Numbered from the stretch's first letter, positions 33,313 to 41,819 are shown. The stretch is 64,000 nucleotides of DNA from Streptomyces galbus (GCF_005280195.1 NZ_SZPR01000020.1:62001-126000), one strand, 5' to 3'. Notes: generated by a model from the letters alone, not told the origin. A program made the numbers and translations.

Positions 33313-33492
33313 TAGGCCGTGTCCGCAAAGTCCCGCCTGCCCCGCGGCGCCCGGCACGCACTCTCACCGCACCGGGCGAACACCCGAGTAGGGGCCAGTA
33401 CGCGGGCGTCCGCCCGGCACGCCGAGAGCACGCACCGGACGCCGCAGAGCCCGCCCTCCGGGCGGACGACGGGACTTTGCGGACACGACCTA
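33313..33492. mobile_element. 180-bp MITE with 23-bp terminal inverted repeats
   Basis: The ends (33313-33335 and 33470-33492) are inverted repeats, 22 of 23 identical; each begins TAGG and shares CGTGTCCGCAAAGTCCCG, with one C/T difference at position 5. The interior (134 bp) has no plausible gene. TA at each outer end fits a TA target duplication (IS630/Tc1-like), although CTAG-type IS5 targets are also possible. The right end forms the TAG stop codon of the GH18 gene. No matching transposase is in the window. Confidence 0.75.
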
Positions 33493-34455
33493 GGGCGCGA
33501 ACGCCTCCGCGAACGCGCCGGTCTCCTGCCGCACCCCGCTGCACTCGGTCAGCGCGTCCTGCGCGGAGGCGTCCGCGCCGCACCGCTGGTCGCGGAACGT
33601 CGACCACATCGACACCCAGCCCAGGCCCTCGTCCTCGGCGAACGCGCGCACCTGGGCCGCGTCGGACAGGGTGAACGTCTCGCCCTCGACGTCGTTGACG
33701 CCGATCATCGAGGTGAGGGCCATGCCCCGCCAGGCCGCCGCGCCGGACGTGCCGAACACCTCCCGGAGCTGGGTGTGCGCCGCGGTCGCCGAGGTGATCG
33801 CGTAGTCGCCCATGTCGCCGTCGTAGGACTCGCCGTAGTTCATCGTCATCAGGTTGACGGTGGAGACCTGGACGTCGTACCTGTTCGCCGAGGCGAGCAG
33901 TGCCAGGCCGTCGGCGTCGAGCCCGGACGGCATCACCGGCAGGGTGAACGTCACGCCGAGACCCGGCCGTTCCCGCTGGAGGCGGGCGATCGCCCGTGAA
34001 CGCTGCGCGACGGAGGCGGAGTCGGTCAACTCGTCGCCCTCGATGTCGAAGTCGGCCTGCGTGGAGCCGGCCGCGTCCAGGGCCGCGCCGTACGCCTCGG
34101 CCAGCGCGGAGACGCTGCCGCACGTCGCCGCCAGCTCCTTGCCGGAGGCCCCGCCGAAGGAGACCCGCACGCTCGCGCCGCCCTTCTTCAGCGCGCTGAT
34201 CCGGGAGGACACCGTCGCGTCGTCCACGGCGTGCGTGCCGTTCCAGCGCGGCGTGCAGGCGCTGTCGTCCGAGATGACGAAGGCCAGGTTGTACGTCGTC
34301 GGTGACCCGGCCGCGTCGTGGGCGGACGCCTCGGTGGCGTCGACGTACGGCGCGTACCCGGTCGGGCTCCGGTGCTCCGCCGTCCCGGAGCATCCCGCCG
34401 TCGCCAGAGCGAACAGACAGGTGAGCCCGGCCAACGGCCTCAGGAATCTCCTCAT
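33490..34455 (-). CDS. GH18 family lipoprotein (chitinase-like)
   Basis: 321 aa. Lipobox LATAGC (Cys 22) follows a short signal peptide. The GH18 barrel motifs are present: SVRVSFGGASG (SxGG strand) and QADFDIEG with catalytic E139 and supporting D135 and D137, then YDVQVSTVNLMTMNYG and LGWVSMWSTFRDQRC. It is a single-domain surface-tethered chitinase or related endo-N-acetylglucosaminidase. The stop codon TAG is supplied by the terminus of the adjacent MITE, so a few native C-terminal residues may have been changed or the native stop recreated. It has its own divergent promoter region with the exopolysaccharide genes. Confidence 0.88.
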   Translation of the reverse strand: MRRFLRPLAGLTCLFALATAGCSGTAEHRSPTGYAPYVDATEASAHDAAGSPTTYNLAFVISDDSACTPRWNGTHAVDDATVSSRISALKKGGASVRVSFGGASGKELAATCGSVSALAEAYGAALDAAGSTQADFDIEGDELTDSASVAQRSRAIARLQRERPGLGVTFTLPVMPSGLDADGLALLASANRYDVQVSTVNLMTMNYGESYDGDMGDYAITSATAAHTQLREVFGTSGAAAWRGMALTSMIGVNDVEGETFTLSDAAQVRAFAEDEGLGWVSMWSTFRDQRCGADASAQDALTECSGVRQETGAFAEAFAP

Positions 34456-34741
34456 TGCGTATGCACCCGCTCTCGTGACACAAGTCCTCCCGGGGCAGGA
34501 AATCTCTCACACCCGGGCGGCCGGAAAGGCGACAGGAAAGACGCAGCCGGTTGGGCGCAACCGGCGGGCCGGACGGGCAAGTGGCTGATGCAGAGCGGCT
34601 GTTGAGGCACGTATCGCCAGGTGGTGAGGGCTCTTCCGTGCGCTCTTTTCTCAGGTAAGTGACAGGTTGAGCCATTTCTCACGGGCCGCTCACAACCTGC
34701 TCCGACTTTCCGGCACATAAAGCTTGCCTAGCATCCGGGGA
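34456..34741. other. Divergent intergenic region, no gene seen
   Basis: 286 bp between the GH18 lipoprotein and the exopolysaccharide operon. TAGCAT (34731-34736) with TTTCCG 16 bp upstream is a possible promoter for the rightward operon. Nothing else is recognised. Confidence 0.4.
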
Positions 34742-35149
34742 ATGCAATCCGAGCCTGCCATCGAACACCGCGCCATCCCGCGCGGTCGCCGTCGCAAACG
34801 CGGGAACGCCTCCGGGGAGGGTCCCGTCTTCGTCGACACCTCCGGGCGCCGTTCGAAGGTCCTGCGACGCATCGGCCTGCTCCTCGGCGCGGGCTGCCTG
34901 GTCTACGCGACCGTCCTCGGCGCCGCCTTCATGGGCTGGGGCACGGATCTGACGCCGTCGTCGCTGCTGCCGTTCGGCGGCAGCGCCCGCGGCGGCCCCG
35001 GCGGCCTGGGCCCCGCGGGCGGCCACGGCGACCAGCTCGGCCGGCCGGCCGACGCGCCCACCTCGGCACCCACCCCCACCACAGCACCCACCCCCACCAC
35101 GGCCCCCACGATCACCCTGGCCCCCACCGCCTCCGCGTCCGCCGACTGA
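34742..35149 (+). CDS. Small membrane protein preceding the exopolysaccharide synthase
   Basis: 135 aa. A basic N-terminus (AIPRGRRRKRGN) leads to one membrane helix (IGLLLGAGCLVYATVLGAAFMGWG, about residues 44-67) and a low-complexity extracytoplasmic tail rich in Pro/Thr (PTSAPTPTTAPTPTTAPTITLAPT). There is no catalytic motif. It begins 20 nt before the end-to-start gap of the deacetylase-glycosyltransferase gene and is likely an accessory or wall-spanning component of that system. ATG 34742 is preceded by GGGG; an in-frame TTG six codons upstream is less likely. Confidence 0.75.
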   Translation: MQSEPAIEHRAIPRGRRRKRGNASGEGPVFVDTSGRRSKVLRRIGLLLGAGCLVYATVLGAAFMGWGTDLTPSSLLPFGGSARGGPGGLGPAGGHGDQLGRPADAPTSAPTPTTAPTPTTAPTITLAPTASASAD

Positions 35150-35169
35150 CGGGAACGCACACCACCGCC

Positions 35170-37404
35170 ATGACCACGACGACGTCCTCCCGCGGCCGCC
35201 GCCGCGCCCCCACCCGCATCGAACGGGCGGCCGGCCGGGCCGCGGCGCTCCAGAGACCGCGCGTCATCCTCGCCGCGCTGCTCCTGCTCGCGCTGACCAG
35301 CGTGATGCTCCTCGACGGCTACCTGCGCGCCGAGGTCGGCGGCGACCAGCGCGTGCGCACGGGAGCCAGTTCCAGCGAGGTGCCCGACTCGGTCCTCGAC
35401 GGCGGCCCGATCCTCACCTTCCGGGGCGGGCAGGCCACGACGGTCTCCGTCCCCGACAAGACGATCGCGCTCACCTTCGACGACGGACCCGACCCCACCT
35501 GGACGCCCAAGGTGCTGGCCGTCCTGGCGAAGTACGACGTGCCGGGCACGTTCTTCCTGGTCGGCTCGATGGTGTCCCGCTATCCGGGCATCGTGCGGGA
35601 CCTGGTGCGCCAGGGCAACGAGGTCGGCATCCACACCTTCACGCACGTCGACCTGTCGTACCAGAGCGACGCCCGCGTCCGGCGCGAGATCACCCAGACC
35701 CAGCTCGCGCTGGCCGGCGCGGCCGGCATCACCACGACCCTGTTCCGCGCGCCGTACTCCTCCGAGACGGACGCCGTCGACAACTACAGCTGGCCCGTCT
35801 ACGAGAAGCTCGGCGAGGAGGGCTACACCAGCGTCTTCGTCGACACCGACAGCGACGACTGGAAGAAGCCGGGCGTCGCGAAGATCGTCCGGTGGGCCAC
35901 GCCCGAGGACGGCAAGGGCGCGTCGGTGCTGTTCCACGACGCGGGCGGCGAGCGGTCCCAGACGATCGCGGCGCTGCCGGAGTACATCGAGAAGATGAAG
36001 GCGAAGGGATACACCTTCACCACCGTGAGCGGGGCCCTGGAGGAGCAGCGGGGCGGTGCCCGGGCCGTCGGCGGGACCGGCGGGACCGGCGGGCTCCAGG
36101 CCGCCCACCACCGGGCCACCGGCGTCACCCTCTACGAGGGCGAGGCGCTGGTCGCGGCGGTCGCGGTCGCCGAGTGGACGGTGCCCGCCCTGAGCGTGGG
36201 CCTGATGGTCGTCGGTGTCGCGGTCCTCGGCCGCTTCGCGATGATGCTCGTCCTGGCCCGCCGCCACCACCGGCTGCGCAACAGACGCCGCTTCAGCTGG
36301 GGCCCGGCCGTCACCCGCCCGGTCAGCGTGATCGTCCCCGCGTACAACGAGAAGGAGTGCATCGCCAACACCCTGGAGTCGCTGGCCCGCAGCACTCACC
36401 CGATCGAGGTCCTCGTGGTCGACGACGGCTCCACCGACGGCACCTCCGAGATCGCGCGGTCCGCCGCCGACCGGCTCGGCATGCGCAACGTCCGGATCGT
36501 GCGCCAGGAGAACGCCGGCAAGCCCGCCGCCCTCAACCACGGTGTCCGCAGCGCCCGTCACGACATCGTCGTGATGATGGACGGCGACACGGTCTTCGAA
36601 CCGGACACCGTCCGGCAGCTCGTGCAGCCGTTCGCCGACCCGCGCGTCGGCGCCGTCGCCGGCAACGCCAAGGTCGGCAACCGCGACACCCTGATCGGCG
36701 CCTGGCAGCACATCGAGTACGTGATGGGCTTCAACCTCGACCGCCGCATGTACGACCTGCTGGGCTGCATGCCCACGATCCCGGGCGCGGTCGGCGCGTT
36801 CCGGCGGGAGGCGGTGCTGGAGGCCGGGGGGATGAGCGAGGACACCCTCGCCGAGGACACCGACATCACCATCGCCCTGCACCGGGCGGGCCGGCAGGTG
36901 GTCTACCAGGAGCACGCGCGCGCGTGGACCGAGGCCCCGGGCTCCCTGAAGCAGCTCTGGTCGCAGCGCTACCGCTGGTCCTACGGCACCATGCAGGCGC
37001 TGTGGAAGCACCGCAAGTCACTGACGGACAGGGGGCCTTCCGGGCGCTTCGGCCGGGTCGGCATGCCGCTGGTGGTGCTGTTCCAGGTCGTCACGCCCGT
37101 CTTCGCCCCGCTGATCGACGTGTTCACGGTGTACTCGATGGTCTTCGTCGACTTCCGGGCCGCCCTGCTCGCCTGGCTGGCCGTGCTCGGTGTCCAACTC
37201 CTGTGCGCGGCCTACGCCTTCCGCCTCGACCGGGAGAAGTACCGCTACCTGCTGATGATGCCGCTCCAGCAGCTCGCCTACCGGCAGATGATGTACCTGG
37301 TGCTGATCCACTCCTGCGTCACGGCGCTGACCGGCGGCCGTCTGCGCTGGCAGAAGCTGAAGCGCACGGGCGAGGTCGGCACCCCGGCCGGGGTGAGCTC
37401 GTGA
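35170..37404 (+). CDS. Bifunctional polysaccharide deacetylase / family 2 glycosyltransferase
   Basis: 744 aa. Membrane helix at 31-50; extracytoplasmic NodB deacetylase domain (about 95-290) with LTFDDGPD (D104, D105) and metal ligands in GIHTFTHVD (H155, H159), RAPYS, and a C-terminal LFHDAGG. After a second membrane segment (about 325-355) comes a GT2 domain (about 380-620): VSVIVPAYNEKECI, VVDDGSTDGT, MMDGDTVFEP, EDTDITIALH, QRYRWSYG (processive QxxRW site). Further helices end the protein. It resembles MatB-type synthases that make a PNAG-like mycelial glycan: polymerisation, export and partial de-N-acetylation in one chain. Confidence 0.9.
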   Translation: MTTTTSSRGRRRAPTRIERAAGRAAALQRPRVILAALLLLALTSVMLLDGYLRAEVGGDQRVRTGASSSEVPDSVLDGGPILTFRGGQATTVSVPDKTIALTFDDGPDPTWTPKVLAVLAKYDVPGTFFLVGSMVSRYPGIVRDLVRQGNEVGIHTFTHVDLSYQSDARVRREITQTQLALAGAAGITTTLFRAPYSSETDAVDNYSWPVYEKLGEEGYTSVFVDTDSDDWKKPGVAKIVRWATPEDGKGASVLFHDAGGERSQTIAALPEYIEKMKAKGYTFTTVSGALEEQRGGARAVGGTGGTGGLQAAHHRATGVTLYEGEALVAAVAVAEWTVPALSVGLMVVGVAVLGRFAMMLVLARRHHRLRNRRRFSWGPAVTRPVSVIVPAYNEKECIANTLESLARSTHPIEVLVVDDGSTDGTSEIARSAADRLGMRNVRIVRQENAGKPAALNHGVRSARHDIVVMMDGDTVFEPDTVRQLVQPFADPRVGAVAGNAKVGNRDTLIGAWQHIEYVMGFNLDRRMYDLLGCMPTIPGAVGAFRREAVLEAGGMSEDTLAEDTDITIALHRAGRQVVYQEHARAWTEAPGSLKQLWSQRYRWSYGTMQALWKHRKSLTDRGPSGRFGRVGMPLVVLFQVVTPVFAPLIDVFTVYSMVFVDFRAALLAWLAVLGVQLLCAAYAFRLDREKYRYLLMMPLQQLAYRQMMYLVLIHSCVTALTGGRLRWQKLKRTGEVGTPAGVSS

Positions 37405-38603
37405 CCGGGGAACGGCAGGGGCACGGGTGTCCCTCCGCGGCGGAGGCGGAGGTGGAGGCGGAGGGACAGGCACAGGCACAGGCGCAGGTTCAAGTTCAGG
37501 CGCAGGGGAAGGCGGCCGACGAGCGGAGGCTGCCCGGTCGGCACGCGGCCCGGCACGCGTCCCGGCCCTCCGCCGGCCGGGACCGCTACTTCGACACCCT
37601 GCGGGCCCTGGCCCTCGTCCGGGTCGTCGCGTACCACACCTTCGGCTGGGCCTGGGCCGGCCTGGTGTTCCCCTCCATGGGGATCATGTTCGGCCTGGCC
37701 GGCACCCTGATGGCGAAGTCGCTGGAGCGCCCCGCGCTCACCGTGGTCCGCGGCCGGCTGCGCAGGCTGCTGCCGCCGTTCTGGTGCTGGGGCGTCTTCG
37801 TCGTCGCCGCGATGCTGGTCCACGGTTGGATGCCCGGCTGGCAGATCGTCTACTGGATCGTGCCGCTGGGCGACCCGCCGGGCGACGCGTGGGGCGAGCA
37901 GGCGTGGGAGATCCTCTGGTACCTGCGCACCTACCTGTGGTTCGTGCTGCTCTCCCCGCTGCTGCTGCGGGTGTTCCGCCTGGCCCCGCTGCCCGTGCTC
38001 GCCCTGTCCCTGGCTCCGGTCGTGATGCTCCAGTTCGTCCGGGCCGGGCCGGACGGCCGGGTGGGCAGCGCCCTGTGGGACCTGGCGACGTACCTCTGCT
38101 GCTGGCTGGCCGGTTTCGCGCACCGCGACGGCGTCCTGCAGCGGCTGAGGCCGGCGGCGGTGGTGCTGCCGGCGCTGGCCGCGATGGCGTACGGCGGCTG
38201 GTACGCCTTCTCCCACCAGGCGGACCACGGCACCTACGACCTGGACGAGGACCCGCTCGCCCAGGCGTTCTGGTCGGCGGGCGCCGTGCTGCTGCTGATG
38301 TGGGCGAAGGCGTACTTCCGCGTCGACTTCGCCCGGCTCACGCGGTTCCGCCGCCTGGACCGGACCGTCACCGTCTTCAACGCCCGGGCGGTGACGATCT
38401 ACCTCTGGCACGAGATCGCCCTGGTCCTCGCCGTCCCGCTGATCGACCGGTTCTGGGACGTGCCCGCCCTGGAGACGTACCTGCCGCTGGACAGCCAGTG
38501 GTTCCTGTTCGGCGTCGGCTGGGTGCTGATCGCGCTGTTCGTGCTGCTGTGCGGCTGGGTGGAGGACGTCGCGGCCCGCAGGACGCCCCGGCTCCTGCCG
38601 TGA
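37401..38603 (+). CDS. Acyltransferase 3 family membrane protein
   Basis: 400 aa. Ten or so membrane helices with the family start RDRYFDTLRALALVRVVAYHTFGWAWAG (the H of the R-x10-H motif) and a late NARAVTIYLWHEIALVLAVP, which match acyltransferase-3 enzymes that O-acylate exported glycans. The N-terminal 50 residues are a low-complexity AEAEVEAEGQAQAQAQVQVQAQG stretch from hexanucleotide repeats, followed by a basic segment. The GTG overlaps the stop of the synthase gene (GTGA), so it probably decorates the same polysaccharide. Confidence 0.88.
   Translation: MTGERQGHGCPSAAEAEVEAEGQAQAQAQVQVQAQGKAADERRLPGRHAARHASRPSAGRDRYFDTLRALALVRVVAYHTFGWAWAGLVFPSMGIMFGLAGTLMAKSLERPALTVVRGRLRRLLPPFWCWGVFVVAAMLVHGWMPGWQIVYWIVPLGDPPGDAWGEQAWEILWYLRTYLWFVLLSPLLLRVFRLAPLPVLALSLAPVVMLQFVRAGPDGRVGSALWDLATYLCCWLAGFAHRDGVLQRLRPAAVVLPALAAMAYGGWYAFSHQADHGTYDLDEDPLAQAFWSAGAVLLLMWAKAYFRVDFARLTRFRRLDRTVTVFNARAVTIYLWHEIALVLAVPLIDRFWDVPALETYLPLDSQWFLFGVGWVLIALFVLLCGWVEDVAARRTPRLLP
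37439..37508 (+). repeat. Hexanucleotide repeats at the acyltransferase N-terminus
   Basis: GCGGAG-type then CAGGCA/CAGGTT-type 6-bp units encode alternating AE and QA/QV dipeptides. Such repeats are prone to slippage by 6 nt without frameshift. Confidence 0.55.
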
Positions 38604-38627
38604 GGCCGGGCTGCAACAATGGGGCCC

Positions 38628-39323
38628 GTGACCCGCGCATCCCTGGACAAGCAGCCGCACGAAGTCGCCTCGATGTTCGACAACGTGGCGGAACGGTACG
38701 ACCTGACCAACGACGTGCTGTCCCTGGGACAGGACCGGCGCTGGCGCAAGGAGGTGGCGCGGGCGGTCGACGCCCGCCCCGCGCAGAAGGTCCTCGACCT
38801 CGCGGCCGGCACGGCGACGTCCTCGCTGCCCTTCGCCCGGACCGGCGCCTACGTCGTGCCGTGCGACTTCTCGCTCGGCATGCTCCAGGTCGGCAAGAAG
38901 CGCCAGCCCTGGCTGCCGTTCACCGCGGGCGACGCGACGCGGCTGCCGTTCAAGGACGACACCTTCGACGCCGTGAGCATCTCCTTCGGGCTGCGCAACG
39001 TGCAGGACTTCGACGCGGCCCTGCGCGAGATGCTCCGCGTGACGCGGCCCGGCGGGCGGGTCGTCATCTGCGAGTTCTCCCACCCCACCTGGGCGCCGTT
39101 CCGCACCGTCTACACCGAGTACCTGATGCGCGCGCTGCCCCCGGTCGCCCGCGCGGTCTCCTCCAACCCCGACGCGTACGTCTACCTCGCCGAGTCCATC
39201 CGCGCCTGGCCCGACCAGCCCGCCCTGGCCGAGCGCCTGCGCGGGGCCGGCTGGTCGCGGGTCGCGTATCGCAACCTCACGGGCGGCGTCGTCGCCCTGC
39301 ACCGGGGCTTCAAGGAGAGCTGA
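38628..39323 (+). CDS. menG: Demethylmenaquinone methyltransferase (UbiE/MenG)
   Basis: 231 aa SAM-dependent methyltransferase, last ring-modifying step of menaquinone synthesis. Motifs: VASMFDNVAERYDLTNDVLSLGQDRRWR (UbiE signature 1), VLDLAAGTATSSLPFA (SAM motif I), DATRLPFKDDTFDAVSISFGLRNVQDFDAALREMLRVTRPGGRVVICEFS (UbiE signature 2). GTG 38628 gives the usual streptomycete N-terminus MTRASLDKQPHEV; ATG 38619 would overlap the -10-like AACAAT. It is 24 nt after the acyltransferase stop but functionally belongs with mqn genes and the nuo operon. Confidence 0.94.
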   Translation: MTRASLDKQPHEVASMFDNVAERYDLTNDVLSLGQDRRWRKEVARAVDARPAQKVLDLAAGTATSSLPFARTGAYVVPCDFSLGMLQVGKKRQPWLPFTAGDATRLPFKDDTFDAVSISFGLRNVQDFDAALREMLRVTRPGGRVVICEFSHPTWAPFRTVYTEYLMRALPPVARAVSSNPDAYVYLAESIRAWPDQPALAERLRGAGWSRVAYRNLTGGVVALHRGFKES

Positions 39324-39352
39324 GCCGCCTGCTGAGCCGCCGCGAGGGCGAC

Positions 39353-39703
39353 TCAGCGGACGATCGCCTCGAAGGCGTCCCCCGGCCGGTCCAGTTCGCG
39401 CTCCAGTCCGCCCCCGCCCGGTCTCGGCACGCGCGGTTCGCGCACGCCCGAGCCGCCACCGCCCTCCCCCTCGCCGAAGTCGAACCACACGGTCACGACG
39501 GCCCCGCGCGGGATCTCGGTCCCGGGCGGCGGGTACTGCCGTACGACGTGGTCGACGACCGTGCGGCCGAACTCGGGCCGGTCCGGCGCGGCCAGCAGCA
39601 CGCCGTACGCCCGGGCCGTCTCGCGCGCGTCCACGGCCATGAGACCGACGAGCCTGGGCACGCGTACTTCGGGAGTCTTGGGCGGTATGAACACAGATGT
39701 CAC
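39353..39703 (-). CDS. Single PASTA-domain protein
   Basis: 116 aa. Residues about 14-75 form one PASTA domain: VRVPRLVGLMAVDARETARAYGVLLA, then VVDHVVRQYPPPGTEIPRGAVVTVWF. There is no signal peptide or membrane helix, so unlike kinase or PBP PASTA domains it seems cytoplasmic. A Gly-rich linker and a short acidic C-terminus follow. Convergent with menG (29 nt between stops). Function unknown. Start at GTG 39703; an in-frame GTG at 39694 is also possible. Confidence 0.8.
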   Translation of the reverse strand: MTSVFIPPKTPEVRVPRLVGLMAVDARETARAYGVLLAAPDRPEFGRTVVDHVVRQYPPPGTEIPRGAVVTVWFDFGEGEGGGGSGVREPRVPRPGGGGLERELDRPGDAFEAIVR

Positions 39704-39777
39704 CCCCAGCGGTACTGGCAGGGTAACCGCCCGGGGGCGCCGTCCGGAAGCGCCAAGTGGCTATCTGTGACAGTCGG

Positions 39778-40308
39778 TTACGCTGCGTTACCGTTCGCGG
39801 GGGCGAGGTCCAGCCGGTAGCAGTGGCCCTCCCGCTGCGAAGCCGGCGTGGTGAACACCTCGGCGAGCCGCATCCCCAGCCGCCGGGTCACCGCGATCGA
39901 CCGGGTGTTGCGCGCGTCGACCATCGCCACCACCGTCGGCACGCCCGCGTCCCGCACCCGCTGCAGCGTCATCCGCGCGGCCGCCGTGACGTACCCCCGG
40001 CCCCAGAACTCCCGGCCGAGCCGCCAGCCGATCTCGATCTCACCTCGGGGACCCCAGTCCCGCGGCCACGGCTGGGCGCCGGTGAAGCCGATGACCCGGT
40101 CGGACTCGTCGAGCACCGTCCACAGGCAGAAGCCCCGCTCGGCGTCGTGCCGGCGCTGGCGCGCGGTGAGTTCCTCGTAGACGGACAGCTCCGCGGGGCG
40201 GCCGCCGTGGAACTCCATCACGTCCGGGTCGTCGAACACCCGGTGCCAGGCGACCGCGTCCTCGTCGGTGGGGACGCGCAGCCGTACTACGGGGAGAGCT
40301 CGGTTCAC
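39778..40308 (-). CDS. GNAT family acetyltransferase (RimJ/RimL-like)
   Basis: 176 aa. VVRLRVPTDEDAVAWHRVFDDPDVMEFHGG is the RimJ/RimL-type start; GEIEIGWRLGREFWGRGYVTAAARMTLQRV holds the acetyl-CoA loop (RGYVTAA); ARNTRSIAVTRRLGMRLAEVF is the classic N-x-x-S-x-x-V/L-x-x-x-x-G-F/M segment. GTG 40308 was chosen; the upstream in-frame extension is only the antisense of Ser-rich repeats in the next gene. Probably acetylates a protein N-terminus or small molecule. Confidence 0.87.
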   Translation of the reverse strand: MNRALPVVRLRVPTDEDAVAWHRVFDDPDVMEFHGGRPAELSVYEELTARQRRHDAERGFCLWTVLDESDRVIGFTGAQPWPRDWGPRGEIEIGWRLGREFWGRGYVTAAARMTLQRVRDAGVPTVVAMVDARNTRSIAVTRRLGMRLAEVFTTPASQREGHCYRLDLAPANGNAA

Positions 40309-40405
40309 GGGGCAGCCCTTCAGCCGGGTGATCAATTCTGCTGAATAGACTGCCCATGTCCAGTGCCGGCCGGCACGCAGATGTCGAACTTGGGGAGATC
40401 CCGCC

Positions 40406-41800
40406 GTGACCGCCGAGACCGAACCCCTTCCCGAGCCCTCCTCCGAGTCCTCGTCCTCCGCCGAGTCCTCGTCGTCCGCCGGGCCCTCGTCCTCCGCCGA
40501 GTCCTCGTCCTCCGCCGAGCCGTTCGCCGGGAACAACACCGCCGACGTGATCGTCGTGGGCGCGGGACCGGCCGGTTCCACCACGGCCTACCACCTCGCC
40601 AAGGCCGGCCTGGACGTGCTGCTCCTGGAGAAGACCGAGTTCCCGCGCGAGAAGGTCTGCGGCGACGGCCTCACCCCGCGCGCCGTCAAGCAGCTCGTCG
40701 CCATGGGGATCGACATCTCCGAGGAGGCCGGCTGGCTGCGCAACAAGGGCCTGCGCATCATCGGCGGCGGCGTCCGCCTCCAGCTCGACTGGCCGGACCT
40801 CGCGACCTTCCCCGACTACGGCCTCGTCCGCAAGCGCGACGACTTCGACGAGCAGCTCGCCCGCCAGGCGCAGAAGGCGGGCGCCCGCCTGTACGAGCGC
40901 TGCAACGTCGGCGCCCCCCTCGTCGACGACCGCACCGGCCGCATCACCGGCGTGCGGGCCAAGCTCGGCGAGGACAAGCGCGAGGTCACCTTCCACGCGC
41001 CGCTGGTGGTCGCCGCCGACGGCAACTCCACGCGCCTGTCCCTGGCGATGGGCCTGCACCGCCGCGAGGACCGCCCGATGGGCGTCGCCGTGCGCACCTA
41101 CTTCACCTCCCCGCGCCACGAGGACGACTACCTGGAGTCCTGGCTGGAGCTGTGGGACCGGCGGGGCCCCGGCGAGGACCGCCTGCTGCCCGGCTACGGC
41201 TGGATCTTCGGCATGGGCGACGGCACCTCCAACGTCGGCCTCGGCGTCCTCAACACCTCCGACTCCTTCAAGGAGCTGGACTGGCGCGAGGTGCTCAAGG
41301 CCTGGTGCGCGTCGATGCCCGAGGACTGGGGCTACACCCCGGACAACATGACCGGCCCCATCCGCGGCGCCGCCCTGCCCATGGCCTTCAACCGCCAGCC
41401 GCACTACACCAAGGGCCTGCTCCTCGTCGGCGACGCCGGCGGCCTGGTGAACCCCTTCAACGGCGAGGGCATCGCCTACGCCATGGAGTCCGGGCAGATC
41501 GCCGCCGACGTCATCGTCCAGGCCCACGCGCGCGCGACGCCCGGCCAGCGCGAACTGGCCCTCCAGCGCTACCCGCGGATCCTCAAGGACACCTACGGCG
41601 GCTACTACACGCTGGGCCGCGCCTTCGTGAAGCTCATCGGCAACCCGAAGGTCATGAAGATCGCCGCCCAGCGCGGCCTGACCCACCCCATGCTGATGAA
41701 GTTCACCCTCAAGCTGCTCGCCAACCTGACGGACCCCACGGGCGGCGACGCGATGGACCGCCTCATCAACGGCCTGAGCAAGGTGGCCCCGAAGGCCTGA
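40406..41800 (+). CDS. Geranylgeranyl reductase family flavoprotein
   Basis: 464 aa. FAD site DVIVVGAGPAGSTTAYHLAKAGLDVLLLEK (about residues 48-77), FPREKVCGDGLTPRAVKQL (family motif) and LLVGDAGGLVNPFNGEGIAYAMESG (second FAD motif). The family reduces prenyl double bonds. Beside menG and upstream of nuo, a role in saturating menaquinone side-chain units, as MenJ does in mycobacteria, is more likely than carotenoid or chlorophyll work. The N-terminus carries a Ser/Ala/Glu repeat extension. A strong hairpin follows the gene. GTG 40406; no clear ribosome-binding site but GGGGAG lies 10 nt upstream. Confidence 0.9.
   Translation: MTAETEPLPEPSSESSSSAESSSSAGPSSSAESSSSAEPFAGNNTADVIVVGAGPAGSTTAYHLAKAGLDVLLLEKTEFPREKVCGDGLTPRAVKQLVAMGIDISEEAGWLRNKGLRIIGGGVRLQLDWPDLATFPDYGLVRKRDDFDEQLARQAQKAGARLYERCNVGAPLVDDRTGRITGVRAKLGEDKREVTFHAPLVVAADGNSTRLSLAMGLHRREDRPMGVAVRTYFTSPRHEDDYLESWLELWDRRGPGEDRLLPGYGWIFGMGDGTSNVGLGVLNTSDSFKELDWREVLKAWCASMPEDWGYTPDNMTGPIRGAALPMAFNRQPHYTKGLLLVGDAGGLVNPFNGEGIAYAMESGQIAADVIVQAHARATPGQRELALQRYPRILKDTYGGYYTLGRAFVKLIGNPKVMKIAAQRGLTHPMLMKFTLKLLANLTDPTGGDAMDRLINGLSKVAPKA
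40445..40516 (+). repeat. Four 18-bp tandem repeats in the GGR gene
   Basis: Units of GAGTCCTCGTCCTCCGCC (one with G for C, one starting GGGCCC) encode ESSSSA repeats before the FAD domain. Near identity suggests recent expansion. Confidence 0.75.
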
Positions 41801-41819
41801 CGCCCGACCGCACGACCGC

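Noticed and set aside
33313..33492. Simple terminator between convergent genes
   Set aside because: The arms are 134 nt apart, the flanking genes are not convergent on it in a usual way, and the ends begin with TA, which fits a mobile element better.
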